Source: Rhizopus arrhizus (lineage: Eukaryota > Mucoromycota > Mucoromycetes > Mucorales > Rhizopodaceae). From it: a stretch of 64,000 nt of DNA. Positions 33,106 to 44,920 of the stretch are shown piece by piece. Position 1 is the first letter of the stretch; the number at the start of each line of letters is the position of its first letter. The DNA lies in the NCBI GenBank assembly GCA_024220505.1, contig JAKZZE010000022.1, forward strand, positions 248,001 to 312,000, in the 5' to 3' direction. The translations under genes and the position numbers were made by a program. The notes under the pieces are model-generated. The model saw nothing but the letters and a program-made list of their open reading frames with translations, ran no database searches and was not told the origin of the DNA.

Positions 33106-34084
33106 TTAACCTATGTTTTTTTTTGTTAATAATACGACTATTTATAAATATATTAAAAGCTTACAGGCACAACTATTAGCGTTATTTCCTGAATTTTCCA
33201 AATCAACACCACGAGAATTCAATCCATTTCTAGTTTTACGAGAACTGTCTGCTAATTGATCAAGTGGCATGCGTTTTGCTATAGCAAGAAATAAATCATG
33301 CACATTTTCGGCTGTTTTTGCAGAGGTTTCAAAAAATAATAAACCGGCTTCATCCGCATATTCTTGAGCTACCTTTGTCTCAATAGCTCTTCTTGCTCCT
33401 AAATCAGATTTGTTGCCCGCTAATGCAATCACAATATTAGGGTCCGCTTGACGTTGTAATTCATTCACCCAAGCTTTGGCTTTATCCAATGAAGACTAAA
33501 AAATGTGTGTTAAATTGTATTCCGGTCTTTTATATAATTTCTTACAGCTTGTGTGATATCATAAACAACCACGGCACAATTTGCATTTCGATAATACATT
33601 GGTGCTAAACTCTATTTTCTTGGTTTAGAAACAAGCATATCCATACATGTATATTATTTACCTTGTATCTTTCTTGTCCTGCTGTATCCCTAAATATAAC
33701 AAAAATGAGCTTCATGGTTTCATTGTCATCCATCTTATTTTACCAAATTTCGAATTTTACTGTTGTATTATCATCTAATGAAATAGTTTGTGCCAAGAAA
33801 GCAGCTATCATAAAATATTAACATTAAAATATGCTATGTATATAATTCCTAATACCTCCAATAGTACTTTCTCTATATTCATCAAAATGGTCTTTTACAA
33901 AACGCATCACCAAACTATTTTATTATTAAAATATTGGTTTATATTTTAACATCACTCTTAATTACCTAGACTTTCCAACAGCAGATTCACCTAGTATGAT
34001 ATTAATAAGTTTACTTTTATCTATTATATTCTATTTACCTAAAAGTACAAGTTTAAATTGATATGTCTTTCCTTGCTGTGCCAT
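33106..34084 (-). CDS. Rab5-type small GTPase (Vps21/Ypt5 family)
   Basis: Eight exons: 34039-34084, 33966-33990 (25 nt), 33856-33914, 33744-33804, 33662-33689 (28 nt), 33546-33611, 33165-33495 and 33106-33110. The product is 206 residues. The GTPase boxes are GESAVGKSS, the switch I effector Thr (STIGAAF), WDTAGQE, NKSDL and ETSAK. The switch I/II sequences are the Rab5 pattern, so it should control early endosome fusion and endosome-to-vacuole traffic. The last exon supplies only two coding bases plus TAA, completing NANSCAC with its double-geranylgeranyl CxC end. If the last intron is kept, the frame reads CACKLLIYL and the prenylation end is buried. The exon set is well supported by the uninterrupted G-domain; the terminal exon is inferred. 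Confidence 0.92.
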
Positions 34085-34278
34085 ATTGTCTCTATTTTAT
34101 TATTCTAATAATGATAAAAGAGAAGAAAAAAGGAGTTTATTGAAAGAGGGAGAACAGCATACAAATAAGGCATATTACATGACCAATGACGTAACTTTAT
34201 TTAAAATTCCGCTTCCATTGTGAAAGCATAAAAGAGAAACCGAGAGAAAGGTATAGTATTTACAAAATCTATATAAAG

Positions 34279-35567
34279 TTATGAAGAGTATTGAGGAGGA
34301 GAGAGCTCGTCTTCATAAGCAGGCAATTGTTCTCGCCTGGTGGGTACGTGTAGGAATTTTGGTTTAGTAGACATACTTGTGTCATTAATAGAATGAAGAT
34401 TGGTATAAGAAATAACACTGGAAGGTACTTGTACACCCGCTGGCAGTGTACCCATTTCAATTGCTACAGAAAATAGAGTCTTTTTATGAAAGAGAAATCC
34501 ATGTCGAATCCTAGCTGTGATGACTAATTTATAATTCATTCGCGTGTATTTCGAATGTCCTGAAAGTGTGGTTGTCATACCCAAGACATTAAAATTTCTC
34601 CGGATGGCTGGTGTGTTGAGGTGATTGTGTTCGGTAGGTACTGGTATCTGAATAAATATGTGTTTCCGATGGTGTGAAAATTGGATTGTTCAACGTGAGT
34701 CATAGTCATGATATCTGTTTGTTGATAATCTCGACAAGAAACATGTACTTCTCTTCTAAGGGATGCCTCTATGTTGCTGATAGAAGTATGTCCGTTTGGA
34801 AATGAGAGCTGAATATCAATGAGTTTTGTATCAAGTATATTATAACTGCATCCTTTGGGTAATGTCATCGTCACTGGAATTTGGTTTGATAGACATATCT
34901 CTTCTTGATAAACGCGGGGCATCTTGAGAGGTGTGGTGAGCACCAGTGGTTGATAACGAATATCGATAGGTACTGTCTGAAAGGGCCTGATACCAGGTCG
35001 TTCCAAGGTAGCCAACAGCTCAAATTCACAAGATGCTAAATGATGTCGAAAGGTAGGAGGATAGTTGACGAGTGGTAGCTCACACATGAATTGAAAGCGA
35101 TGATAGCCTGGTTCTATCATTGGCCATCGAGTACCTGTCACAGAAGGAGAACCCCAGAGGACGGTTTTGACTGCAAACAGGCGGACTCGTACTTTTCTAT
35201 TGTTATTTTCATAAATATGTTCTAAACAAGGTAATATTACTTTAAAAATTCACATGTATACAAATAGTATTTTACCAGTTGCTTTGAATAAAAGCTTTAG
35301 ATATTGAGCAGCAAGAGGATATTCAACATTAAGTTGAACATAGCCAGCAAATGTTGAACCTGGATGGCAAGTTCTCTTGTTATAATCACCATCAATACTA
35401 GTAATATTGACTGAAAAGTGTATAGGAGGTTTTCTATACTTTCTATTTGAGCTATCTACAAGTGTATAATTTCCTTCTGTTGATGACAATGAAGGTGAAT
35501 CTCTTATATCTTGCCATGATAATGCTCTTTCAAGTGGATAAGTTCTATACTCTACTGTAGCAGACAT
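34279..35567 (-). CDS. Alpha-arrestin-like protein with PPxY motif; apparent frameshift
   Basis: Exon 1 is 35276-35567 and exon 2 is 34279-35221, about 411 residues if the frame break near 34580-34590 is bridged. Exon 1 holds the arrestin N-terminal sheet pattern (PIHFSVNITS, CHPGSTFAGYVQLNVEYP, YLKLLFKATG) and exon 2 the C domain (FQFMCELPLVNYPPTFRHH, IPVTMTLPKG). The coding length is one base short of a multiple of three, and the frame switches at TCTTGGGTATG; no acceptable intron explains it. The tail reads REQLPAYEDELSPPQYSS, with LPxY and PPxY motifs that bind WW domains of Rsp5/NEDD4 ubiquitin ligases. Alpha-arrestins bring such ligases to plasma-membrane transporters for endocytosis. 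The break may be a sequencing error or a real lesion. Confidence 0.78.
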
Positions 35568-35575
35568 GCAAAGCA

Positions 35576-35623
<48 letters not shown>

Positions 35624-36251
35624 AATAAAAATAAAAAAAAAAAGTAGGAGAGAAAGAGAGAGAAAGAAAGAAGGTGAAACAATGTTTTTATTAATTATGG
35701 AAAAACAATTATTCAATCTGGGGAAACAGTCCAATGATACTAAATCAAAAGTGTGAGAGATGTATCGTTCATTTAGTAGGAAATAAAAATATTTGAGTCA
35801 CTGATAAATACAATGATAATCATAATGACAAGCAAGAAAGCAATTTTAAGAAAGAAAAAAAAATAAAAATAAAAAAGCAGGTAGAGTCATGTAAAAAAGA
35901 AAAAATTGAGTGATGATTTGTTTAATGACAAGCAAGTAAAATCTTATTCGCTAAACTTATCTTTTTATCTTTTTTTACTTTATTCTCTCCGAAAGTTTAG
36001 CCGTAGATGTGCTACATCTCAGGCACACATAAAGTAATTCCGCATAAATAAATAAGTCTGGATGAAGTAAAGTAGTTTGGTTTTAAATGTGTTTTGTTTG
36101 TAAATCTGTTTGATTTGGACTCACTAAGCTTATAGTAAATGGTATTTATCCTTTCTCTTTCTTTTGAATCATTGTTAGTCAGTGACATCTTTTAGTCTTT
36201 ATTATAACATGAATTAAGATAATAAAGAAAGCTTTGATTTCATTTATGTAT
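35568..36251. other. Intergenic region upstream of the arrestin gene
   Basis: Contains a trinucleotide repeat next to the arrestin start, purine-rich runs, and otherwise no recognised feature. Confidence 0.4.
35577..35630. repeat. AAT/ATG-type trinucleotide microsatellite
   Basis: About 17 TAA/TGA-type units starting 10 bases upstream of the arrestin ATG, so it lies in the 5' UTR or core promoter. Confidence 0.9.
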
Positions 36252-36563
36252 TTAAAGATAATGATATCTTGTTTGTCTTGCTTGAAGTAATTGTAACATA
36301 CAAGCTTCAATGCCAAATTTTTTATGATGAAAGAAATAAGGTATCATTGGCATATATACTTGTGACGTATAATAATAAGAAAGATGTTGTCTTTCAAAAT
36401 AAAAAGTATTTGTGGGTGAAGATGATAATAACAAGCTTGAGATAGGAGGCAACCAAGTAGAATCAGTTGATTTATGAGTAGAAAATGAAGTGACGGAGCA
36501 TGTGTCTTGAAGATATCTTGGCTTTCTTTTGGTTACTCTATTACTTTTTTTATTAGATGACAT
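36252..36563 (-). CDS. Hypothetical 103-residue protein
   Basis: A frame from ATG 36563 begins MSSNKKSNRVTKRKPRYLQD and ends RQTRYHYL. It is basic at the start, Ser/Thr-rich in the middle and Tyr/Phe/His-rich at the end. A TATATA-like sequence about 55-65 bases upstream (near 36622-36628) supports transcription. It matches no family I know. The flanking regions on both sides are non-coding, so it could be a small gene or a chance frame. Confidence 0.42.
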   Translation of the reverse strand: MSSNKKSNRVTKRKPRYLQDTCSVTSFSTHKSTDSTWLPPISSLLLSSSPTNTFYFERQHLSYYYTSQVYMPMIPYFFHHKKFGIEACMLQLLQARQTRYHYL

Positions 36564-37008
36564 TCTATATTGTTGTTCAAAAGAAGAGGGAAAAAAATGT
36601 TTTTTTTTTTTCTACTTTTTTTATATACGCGTTTGTTGTCAATTTTATTTTCAAATCAAAAACTAGTTCGATTAGATACAAAATTGCTCGTCATTTATAA
36701 ACAGTAATACTTGTACAAGGCTTGATTACTTTGTTGGCTTTGTAATGAATCAATCTTAGAAAGTCCCGAATTATGCTCAGTGGCAGGATACTTGTGTAAC
36801 TTGTATGCCATTGGACTAAAAGCAAGAAAACTGGGAAATAGACTGGGCTTTATAAAAAGGCATATTTCGATTCAAGAATAATAATGACTAGCAAGAATTC
36901 TTTTTATTTGTGATTCAGTACATCCTTCTTTGACTGCTACTGGTTTTTGATATAAAAAAAAAAAAAGACTTTATACAAACAGTGGCTTCTTTATTATTAA
37001 AAAGGAGA
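36564..37008. other. Intergenic region beyond the TRP2 3' end
   Basis: About 450 AT-rich bases, holding the presumed promoter of the hypothetical 103-residue protein and the terminator of the anthranilate synthase gene. Confidence 0.35.
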
Positions 37009-38610
37009 TTATTGTGAGTTTTGCTTTTCATAAATCTTCTTTTCACATTGTTCAATAGTTGCTAAATTAGAGCCCATCTTGTTCATTGTTTCTTGATATT
37101 CATCTTCTTCTACTGAATCATAAACAATACCACCACCAGCTTGCAAATAAGCAACACCATCCTTAAACATCATTGTACGAATAGCAATGCAAGTATCCAT
37201 ACCGCCCGAATAATCAAAGTGTCCTACTGATCCAGCATAAACACCTCTCTTTTCTTTTTCTAATCCACGAATCAATTCGACTGCTCTGATTTTGGGCGCA
37301 CCTGAAACAGTACCAGCAGGGAATATCGCACGGAACGCGTCAAAGGGTGTCTGATCCTCTCGAAGTTCACCCGATACATTCGAGACAATGTGCATCACAT
37401 GTGAATAATATTCTATTTGCATCAATTTGTCCACCTTGACCGTCTCGGGTTTACAGATACGATTGATATCATTACGTCCCAAGTCAACCAACATGACATG
37501 TTCTGCAATCTCTTTGGGGTCCTTGAGCAAATCTTCAGCCAAGGCCTTGTCTTCTTCTGCTGTCTTTCCTCGCTTTCTTGTACCGGCAATAGGATGCGTG
37601 TAGGCAATACGATCCTGAACCTTGGTCAGCATTTCGGGTGATGCACCTACGAGTGTGAAATCCTTGAGATTCATGTAAAACATATAAGGTGAAGGATTCA
37701 GTGATCTCAGATGACGATATACATTGAATGGGTGCAAATCTGTGCGACGAGCAAGTCGCTGTGATGGTACGGCTTGAAAGATATCACCTTCCTTGATATG
37801 ATGCTTTAATGAACTCACAAATCCCATATAACCATCCTTACCCACATTCGACACGGCTTTTTCACCGAGTGTGGTTAGTGGAACTTGAGGAATGGCCGGA
37901 ATGTGATCGTCATTGAGTAAGGTCAAGGTTGTTTCGATCTCTTCTGCTGCCTTTCTGTATTCTTTCTCGACTTCTTTGGGATCTTTGACATCACTTCTAA
38001 AATGAGAGACAACATTGACTATATGACGAACTCGATCAAAGATAACAAGAGTATCACACATCATGAAAACAGCATCAGGAATACCCAATGGATCAGCTAA
38101 TTCGCCTTGAATGCTTGGTTCAAAATATTGGAAACAATCAAAACCTACATAACCCACTGCGCCGCCTGTATAACGTGTCAGTTTCTGTTTATATATTTTT
38201 CATTTAGCTGACAAACCTGTAAAACTAGGAAGGCCAGGTATGTTAACATATCGAACACTTTCCAACTCCTTTTGAATAGGAATTAGAGGATCTCCTTGAT
38301 GTGCTTCTTTGACACCAGTCTTGATGAGTTTATAAGGATCTTTAGTACAAAAACATGTTAGTACTTTTTTGAGCAATTATAAAATAGACCATTTACCAGC
38401 TCCAATAAATGAGTATCGACTGATATTTTCTCCACCTTCAACTGACTCGAATAAAAATGAATAATCACAACGATCGGCCACTTTAAGATAAGCAGACACA
38501 GGTGTCAAGAAGTCAGCTTCTAATTCAGCATAAATAGGAATTGTGTTGCCTTGATTGCTGGCGACAATGGATTGAACTTCTTCAAGTGTAGGTTTTAATT
38601 TCAATGACAT
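37009..38610 (-). CDS. TRP2: Anthranilate synthase component I (TrpE/Trp2)
   Basis: Three exons, 38397-38610, 38219-38339 and 37009-38167, give 497 residues, normal for the enzyme. It converts chorismate and glutamine (or ammonia) to anthranilate, the first committed step of tryptophan synthesis, in a complex with the TRP3-type glutamine amidotransferase. Signature motifs are FLFESVEGGENISRYSFIG (regulatory region that binds Trp), AGTRKRGKTAEED, VDLGRNDINRICKPETV, AGTVSGAPKIRA and YLQAGGGIVYDS. The second intron starts GTTTGT. The catalytic residues look complete. There is no fused glutaminase domain, so component II must lie elsewhere. Confidence 0.96.
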
Positions 38611-40601
38611 CTTTTGTTATAAAAAAAAAAGGAAAAAGAAGGGACTAATGATTTTGACGGACTCTCTTTTTCTTTATTTACCCGATTTGGATATAAAAAT
38701 GAGTCATGTTTAACAGTATATGATTCTTGTAAGATTGAATGGTATTTGAATAAGTATTAAAGTGAATTAGAGTCAAATGGCGTAAAAACAAAGTTCTCGT
38801 TTTATCTTGTATTGCATTTACAGCCATTCAATTCCATACAATCATCGGTCAATAGGAGTTAGGGCCGATGTTTCAAAGAGGATCTGAGTAATGTGGATAG
38901 ATGAATGATACTGACTCACATAATCCTTTGTTCCTTTAGTGTTTAGCATTTCATGCCCATACTAAATCATTTTATTATGCTTGCAACAGTCAAGAACAAT
39001 CCATTCCAAGATGATGATCTTTAAATAATCCATGACTTTCCAATGTTCGCTCTGGGTCCTTGTACAGCAGAATGATTCATATCTAAATGTAGTTGTGTAG
39101 AAGGTATCTGTCGACTCTATATCCGAATTTATTGGATTCTATCTTTATGAATCCGTCATTTGCATATCACTGCTTACGAAAACTCCTTTTCTTTCTCTGA
39201 GCTACTTTTTGCAAACAGCACTTGCTTGTCATTTTATTTGTAAAGATCTTCATACTCTAGTTATTCTTGGATGTGTTCTTGCTTCCTTTTCTTTTCTCCA
39301 AGCCTTTTCACTTACAAGTATCTTCCACATAAATGCTTTTTATATTTTGGATGACAAACATGGAAAGGTCTTTGAGATTGTATACAGTACACACAATTTA
39401 TAGCACAGTCAAGAATTATTCAAAGTTCATGACTAGCATCAAGATGAAGAAGATCTAGATGATAACTGAAAGCCTTGCTTAAATTGCAATGTGAGTCTGG
39501 GTTGTCAATAGGTTAGCCCAAGTCTTATTATTTGTGGGTGACTGATTCAGCTACAATCATAACTTTGTCAAGAATGAATAATAATAATAAAAAACTTGCT
39601 TTGTACCTTGACGCCAAATGGGGAGTAATATGGGGTGATGAAATTGTTCATTTTAATTACATGTAAGGAGCATATTCCTTTATCTGCTTGCATTAACAAA
39701 ATGATGCTTCTTTTACCACTCCTTTTCGGAAGAGTAGTCATTAATCTCCCTGTAACCCTTGTTGACTCTGTTCAGCAATGCCCCCACATCATGTGTGGCG
39801 TGACCCCGTCTCATGACAGGCCATTTTTCCAGACGATGCTGTCTTGTCTCCTCAAAGCCAGTGTACCAAATATGAGGGGAATTGAAAGGGAGAAGGCGCA
39901 CATAATGGCAAATATTGTCAATGCTGTATTAACATATCAGCTAAACAGATCATTTAGGTTATCTCTGCGACGGTTGCGATCCTTCCAAGGGCTGGTTTTA
40001 AGTAGAAGGCAAAAATTGGAGTACCTTTCACGTACCTAATTGAATACGAATGGTACCTGACTCACGCAATTTTCACACATAGTTCAAACTTTGAATACAG
40101 CTTAGAACACACCCTTATTTGGATGCGCAGCTCATTACATAATTAAATTCTCTTTTTGTTTTATGATAAAACTGTACTAAAACAAGTTGGGAAATAGAGA
40201 AGAAAGGGGAGAATGCAGATGTAAACAATGAATATTTGAGTGCGATGGTTAAATACCGAATGTTACTATACTATCTTTAGATGAAATGTAATAAGACTCA
40301 AAAGTTAAACAAAAGAAACTATAGAAAAAGAAGCCAAACATGCCATTAGGTTTCGTTCGAGTTGAACTATTTGCATTTTTTTTTTTTTTTGAGGGAGAGA
40401 TTTTATAAAAAGGATTAGATTCATTTTGATATAAAAATGTACACATAAACAAGTTTTATTATCGTAAAGGCATAAGGGGATAAAGAAAAGCATAAAGAAG
40501 AAGAATTGTAAATACATTTTGAAGTGTTTTTAAAAGATCAACCTTTAAAAACAAGAAAGAGAGGAGATTTGAATTGCATATAGACCATATAAAAGCAAAA
40601 T
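38611..40601. other. Long intergenic region
   Basis: About 2 kb. Open frames exist on the plus strand (39209-39403 and from ATG 39638 to 40039) but they lack recognisable domains or coding-like composition. The left end holds the TRP2 promoter. No RNA gene found. Confidence 0.4.
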
Positions 40602-41690
40602 TTAAACTTGAAGTGCTGTAAACTTGATATCAAGAGGAGTAGTATCAACCTTATCATTTTCGATTCTTTGCTGACAAATAGCTGGGGAAGGTGCACGAGA
40701 AGAGTGAGGCGTAGTAGGAGGAGAAGGAGGTAATTGTATAGGCTTTGATGGAAGATGAAGCTGTTCATATCTGTCAGATTCAGCTGTTCTTGTAAAATAT
40801 TTACAGTGGCGAATTTGTTTTTTGAGTTCATGCAGATTGATACGTCGTGTGGGGTCAATACAGAAGATGAGCTTCAGGATGCGGTTGAGTTCTCTAGAAA
40901 TGGGTAATATTTGAATTAAGAAATCAGGGTTACTCAAATAAGCACGAAACGTTTCATCGCTTAAAGATGCTTGTTTCCAAGGATTACGACCGGTAGACAG
41001 ATTTATCAAGATGACACCTAATGCCCAAATATCATTGGGGCCAGTAGCATAACCAATATGATTCGTGCCTCGAAGCAAATCACCTTGACACTCTGTTTAT
41101 AAAGGTTAGTTGACTTGGAAAAAGAAAAAATACGAAAAAATAATGATTTTACCAGGTGAAAAATAAAATGTACTGCCACATCCATAATCATAGGAAACAG
41201 GGCGTGTGGTAGCCAGTCCAAAATCTGCCAACTTGACTGTATTTCCACCATCAAACACCAAGACATTTTCTGGCTTCAAATCGCGATGATACACACCATT
41301 TTGATGACAATAGCTGACAGCATCCAATAATTGCAAGAATACTTTTCGAATCAGTAGGTGATTGCCTGCGTACAGATCTCTTTCGGTAATTGCAGTAAAT
41401 AAGTCACCCTCTGAGCTATATTCCATCACGACATGCGTCCGATTCATTTCTTGATTGCGTATGACACGATTTAGTTGAATGATGTGAGGATGTCCAGTGA
41501 GGCGTGCATGAAGTCCAATTTCCATTCTTTCTTGGGACAATTGCTGTTTTGTACGATGAATCAATGATTTGATGGCATAAAATGTTTCATCTTCTTCATG
41601 CTGTCCCAAGTACACTTGTCCATAGGCTCCTTTACCGAGTGTGTCAACAATACGAAGGTTATCAATCAATGTTCCTTTGGGCAATGTCAT
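40602..41690 (-). CDS. Ran1/Sks1/Vhs1-like Ser/Thr protein kinase
   Basis: Two exons, 41153-41690 and 40602-41092, encode 342 residues. Kinase landmarks: LGKGAYGQVYLG, YAIKSL with the ATP Lys, VYHRDLKPEN, ADFGLA, and YGCGSTFYFSPE split by the intron, with SPE completed in exon 2. The CGSTFYFSPE segment and the ATGPNDIWALGVILINLSTGRNPWK stretch are typical of Ran1/Pat1 (fission yeast meiosis repressor) and Sks1/Vhs1 (budding yeast glucose and cell-cycle kinases). The C-terminal tail is Pro/Ser-rich (LPPSPPTTPHSSRAPSPA). Catalytic residues are intact. It is a paralogue of the kinase at the left edge. Confidence 0.92.
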
Positions 41691-42758
41691 TTCTTTTTTA
41701 TTAGAGATTGTGTAATAATTTTTTTAAGTGCTTGTATATAAATGTTTTCTTCTTCAAGAAGTGTATTTAAATAGCAATGTTAAAAAGGAAAGGAGGTAAA
41801 AAAGGGAAAGAAGAAAACAATGGAGATGAAAAGAAAGCAAGCAAAAAAAAAAAAAATTAATTAATTTTATAAGCAAAAAAAAAAATCTAAATAAAGAAAA
41901 ATAAGGGGGGAAAAAAAGACTTCTCACAGGTGTCTATTAACAATCGCATATTTATCTGTACGTAATAATGATTAATATATCAAAGGGAGCTATCAACTGT
42001 GCTCCTTATTTTTCTTTATTCAATATTAACAATAAGCAGTAAAGAAAATACAATTGTTATGATTTATAAATAATAGATTTTACGCCACAAGTAAGAGAAA
42101 GTGTATTGAACTCAAATAAAAAAGAGTTTAAACGATAAAACTCATCACAGCAAATGCTCCTTTTTACAAATCATTTCATTCTCTCTCTCTCTCTCTCTTT
42201 CTCTCTTTTTTTTTGCACGTGTAAAATTTGCTGATCAAAGTCATCTTTATTTCTTTAAGGCGAGGGATCGACAGCTGGTTGAAGTAAACCGCTTTGAACA
42301 AAACTCCTTAAAAACTACATTTTTTGTGTGATGTTAATCAACTCACAGGAAAAAGTGGTCTCAAAAAGGAATTTTACGGGATTATCTAACCGCTTTTCCC
42401 AATAATAGTAACCATACTTTCAAAACTCACTGAAAAGCATATGAAAAGAGGACCAGTGTTTAATAAAAGCTTTAAAGAACATCATTTCTTTCTTTAGTTA
42501 TGCATCAATGAAAACAGAGATGGTGAATATCCATATTGGCTTTAGTTTAGAAATGAATAGGTTGTTGTATGAATCATGCTCCAAAAGTGTTTCAAGTTGG
42601 TCGGGTGAACCAATAAAGTATTTGTTCGTGTCAATGCGGCTATAGTTAAGCCTGGTGGTTTTGGATATCGCGAGAATAGTGATTGGTGAAGGATAGGTTG
42701 AATGATATTATTGATTTACTTTAGAAAGGAACCTAGGAAAGAGGGTGTCTTTTTGAGA
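41691..42758. other. Intergenic region between the kinase and the Mutator-like element
   Basis: About 1.1 kb containing A-rich runs, the kinase promoter and a CT tract (42181-42198). No gene seen. Confidence 0.4.
42181..42198. repeat. (CT)9 microsatellite
   Basis: Nine CT units, followed by an interrupted CTCTC/T tract. Confidence 0.9.
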
Positions 42759-42767
42759 ATAATGACA
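42759..42767 (+). repeat. Target-site duplication, left copy (9 bp)
   Basis: ATAATGACA, identical to 44921-44929. Nine bases is the standard Mutator duplication length. Confidence 0.9.
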
Positions 42768-42842
42768 GCATTCCCTTATTTTGACCCCTTAAATGACGAA
42801 AGCAAAAAATAAAACAAGGTCACATATGCCCTGAATATTTTA
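42768..42842 (+). repeat. Left terminal inverted repeat of the MULE
   Basis: Matches the reverse complement of 44846-44920 over about 75 bases with a handful of mismatches and a one-base gap. Confidence 0.9.
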
Positions 42843-42911
42843 CTTGGCAATTTATTTAATTATTTAGACCTCTTTGAGTCCCCATTCTTCTAGAGTTATC
42901 AGCAGAGTCAA

Positions 42912-44778
42912 TTATCTGTCTTGTTTAAGTTTCTTATTGACATTGTCGAGCATGACATGGTCGCTGATTGCAGTAATGCTTTTGAGATGTCGAAAAGAAT
43001 CTAACTCTAGTCAAATGTTTCTCTTCAAAATAGAATGTTCAACATCTTGAGAAGAAACACTATCAGAAATATTATTATTGACACTAGTATTAGCAAGAAC
43101 TGGAATAGATGCTTGGGAGAGCAAGATTTCCATCCTTGAGAGAACCTCAACTTCAACATTGATGTGTCTTTTCAATAAATACATATGCTTGCATACGGCT
43201 GAGTTAAACTTGAAATGACAACAAGAGCAAGAGGCAATTTTTCCATCTTCATTGATTTTGATAATATATACAATGTTTTCTTAATTAAATGATTCGACGG
43301 TATATTGAGTATCGCCATCCTTCGAGATCGTTTCTATCATTCTATCCTCTGGAATACTGTCAGCTATCATCTCTCACTGTTTTCTCCTTCTCAATTCAGG
43401 CCCCATCTTTCCTACTTCAGAGCAAATCCTTTCAGCATCAAGCTTTAAATCACTTTCAACATCATTTGTTAGAATGAAGACAAGACGATCTAATCTTCTA
43501 TTCTTGATTCTTTTCAAATAAACTGATTTTAGTTGATTATGTCAGCTTTCAATGCAATTATTGGTGCGCATGTTTCGATGCTCTTCAATTACATATGCTG
43601 AAGGTCATTTTTTATAGCCTTCTAAACCAAGCCATCTATCCTCCAAGTACTCGACAAGCTTTGGTTGAATTGAAGTCGACTTTTCTCTAAACTGACTTGA
43701 TTTTTCAACTACGTTCTCGCGAACAGTTTCATACATGATTGATTGTAATTCGCTCATGATATTGCCTCTGATTACTTTCGTATTGTTGTACTGGACAGGT
43801 TGATTTTTGATCTTCGTTGCCAAGTTTCTACTCCAACATTGCGCAACGTGAAAAAAGCACGATTGTATACCGCAATTTTCTCCAAAAGTAGCTCTGATTG
43901 CATCTGCTTCAGGAATACTACAATCGACTGTAATTGGTTCAAGCTGCATAGAGCAGTTGTCTCTGAAAAATTTGAGCCATTCTAATACAGATGCTACTGG
44001 TTGGCCATTGGTGAGTAAATAACCTACAGGTACCCCCTTTTCCAGTATCAGGGTGCCTGACAACTAAACTGTACAAGACCTCATTACTTCTTGATAGTAT
44101 TCCGAATGTTGAGCCCAAAGAAAAGCACTTTGAAACTTTCATTATATTCATTTGCCATAAAGAGATGAATCCATAGAAGAAAACATTATCTAACGAGTGA
44201 TCAATATCACCACACAGTCGATAAGTTTTCTCTTCTATAATTGAAGTGATTCAAACTCATTGTTCATCGTCCTCTATTTCTTGAAGAAGGCATGATCTTA
44301 CTTTTCTTCTCGAAAATCCTTTACATAAGAAATGTTTGATCTTCTCTCGCAAAGTATCCGAAATTGACATAGGTTGTAAATCAGAGTAGAACTCAGGAAT
44401 ATGATTGTGATCATTCTTTTGTGTAAACTCAACAATACTTGGATCAGAGATGCGATATGTCACCATAATGATGGCGTTACAGCCGATTTTCTTTGAATTT
44501 TTTTGTACTGGTCGACCGTTGTCATCGTTCGTTCTGGCCTTAGATACGTGTGTCGGGTCCACAATGATACACGTATTTTTTTTACTCGACAAAATCGTCT
44601 TATGATGGCCCAGTGAAGAGTTCTCAGTTCTCTTAACTCTGAACCCTTTGTTTATCTAGTGAACACAAGTAGAATCCTCCAGCTTTTTAAGCTCTTCCTC
44701 TCAATTATCTTTGCTGACTTTCATCTTTTCAAAATCTGTAACATTAGATGAGTAAAATCTAGTTGCTGAAGTTGACAT
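42912..44778 (-). pseudogene. FAR1/MULE transposase with SWIM zinc finger, multiple stops
   Basis: Begins at ATG 44778 (MSTSATRFYSSN). In-frame stops lie at 44701-44703 (TGA), 44656-44658 (TAG), 44257-44259 and 44251-44253 (TGA), 43605-43607 (TGA), 43542-43544 (TGA) and 43374-43376 (TGA). A frameshift sits at the GGGGG run near 44033. Domains in order: a FAR1-like DNA-binding region (KKIGCNAIIMVTY then NDHNHIPEF), the MULE core (SLVVRHPDTGKG, VPVGYLLTNGQP, ITVDCSIPEADAIRATFGEN, FFHVAQCWSRNL), and a SWIM finger (CSCCHFKFNSAVCKHMYLL). The usual first catalytic Asp of the core appears to be Gly (SLGSTFGI). Most stops fall where Trp would fit. Confidence 0.88.
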
Positions 44779-44845
44779 GACTAAATGAAATGAGTATTGC
44801 TAGTTTTAAAATAAAAAACGCAAAGAAATATTTCAAATAAATTGT

Positions 44846-44920
44846 TAAAATATTCAGGGTATATGTGACCTTTTTTTATTTTTTGCTTTCGTCATTTGAG
44901 GGTCCAAAATAAGGGAATGC
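44846..44920 (-). repeat. Right terminal inverted repeat of the MULE
   Basis: Inverted partner of 42768-42842; its outer end is GGGAATGC. Confidence 0.9.

Larger units (their letters stand above)
42768..44920 (-). mobile_element. Mutator-like DNA transposon (MULE), complete ends, dead transposase
   Basis: A 2153-bp element with inverted ends of about 75 bp (starting GCATTCCCTTATTTTG), flanked by a perfect 9-bp target duplication. It carries one FAR1/MULE-type transposase on the minus strand, broken by stops and at least one frameshift. The intact duplication and similar ends suggest a fairly recent insertion, in contrast with the damaged coding region. Confidence 0.93.

Noticed and set aside
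39638..40039. 134-codon plus-strand open frame in the long interval after TRP2
   Set aside because: No recognisable family and no coding-like composition; its opposite strand is equally open, typical of a chance frame.
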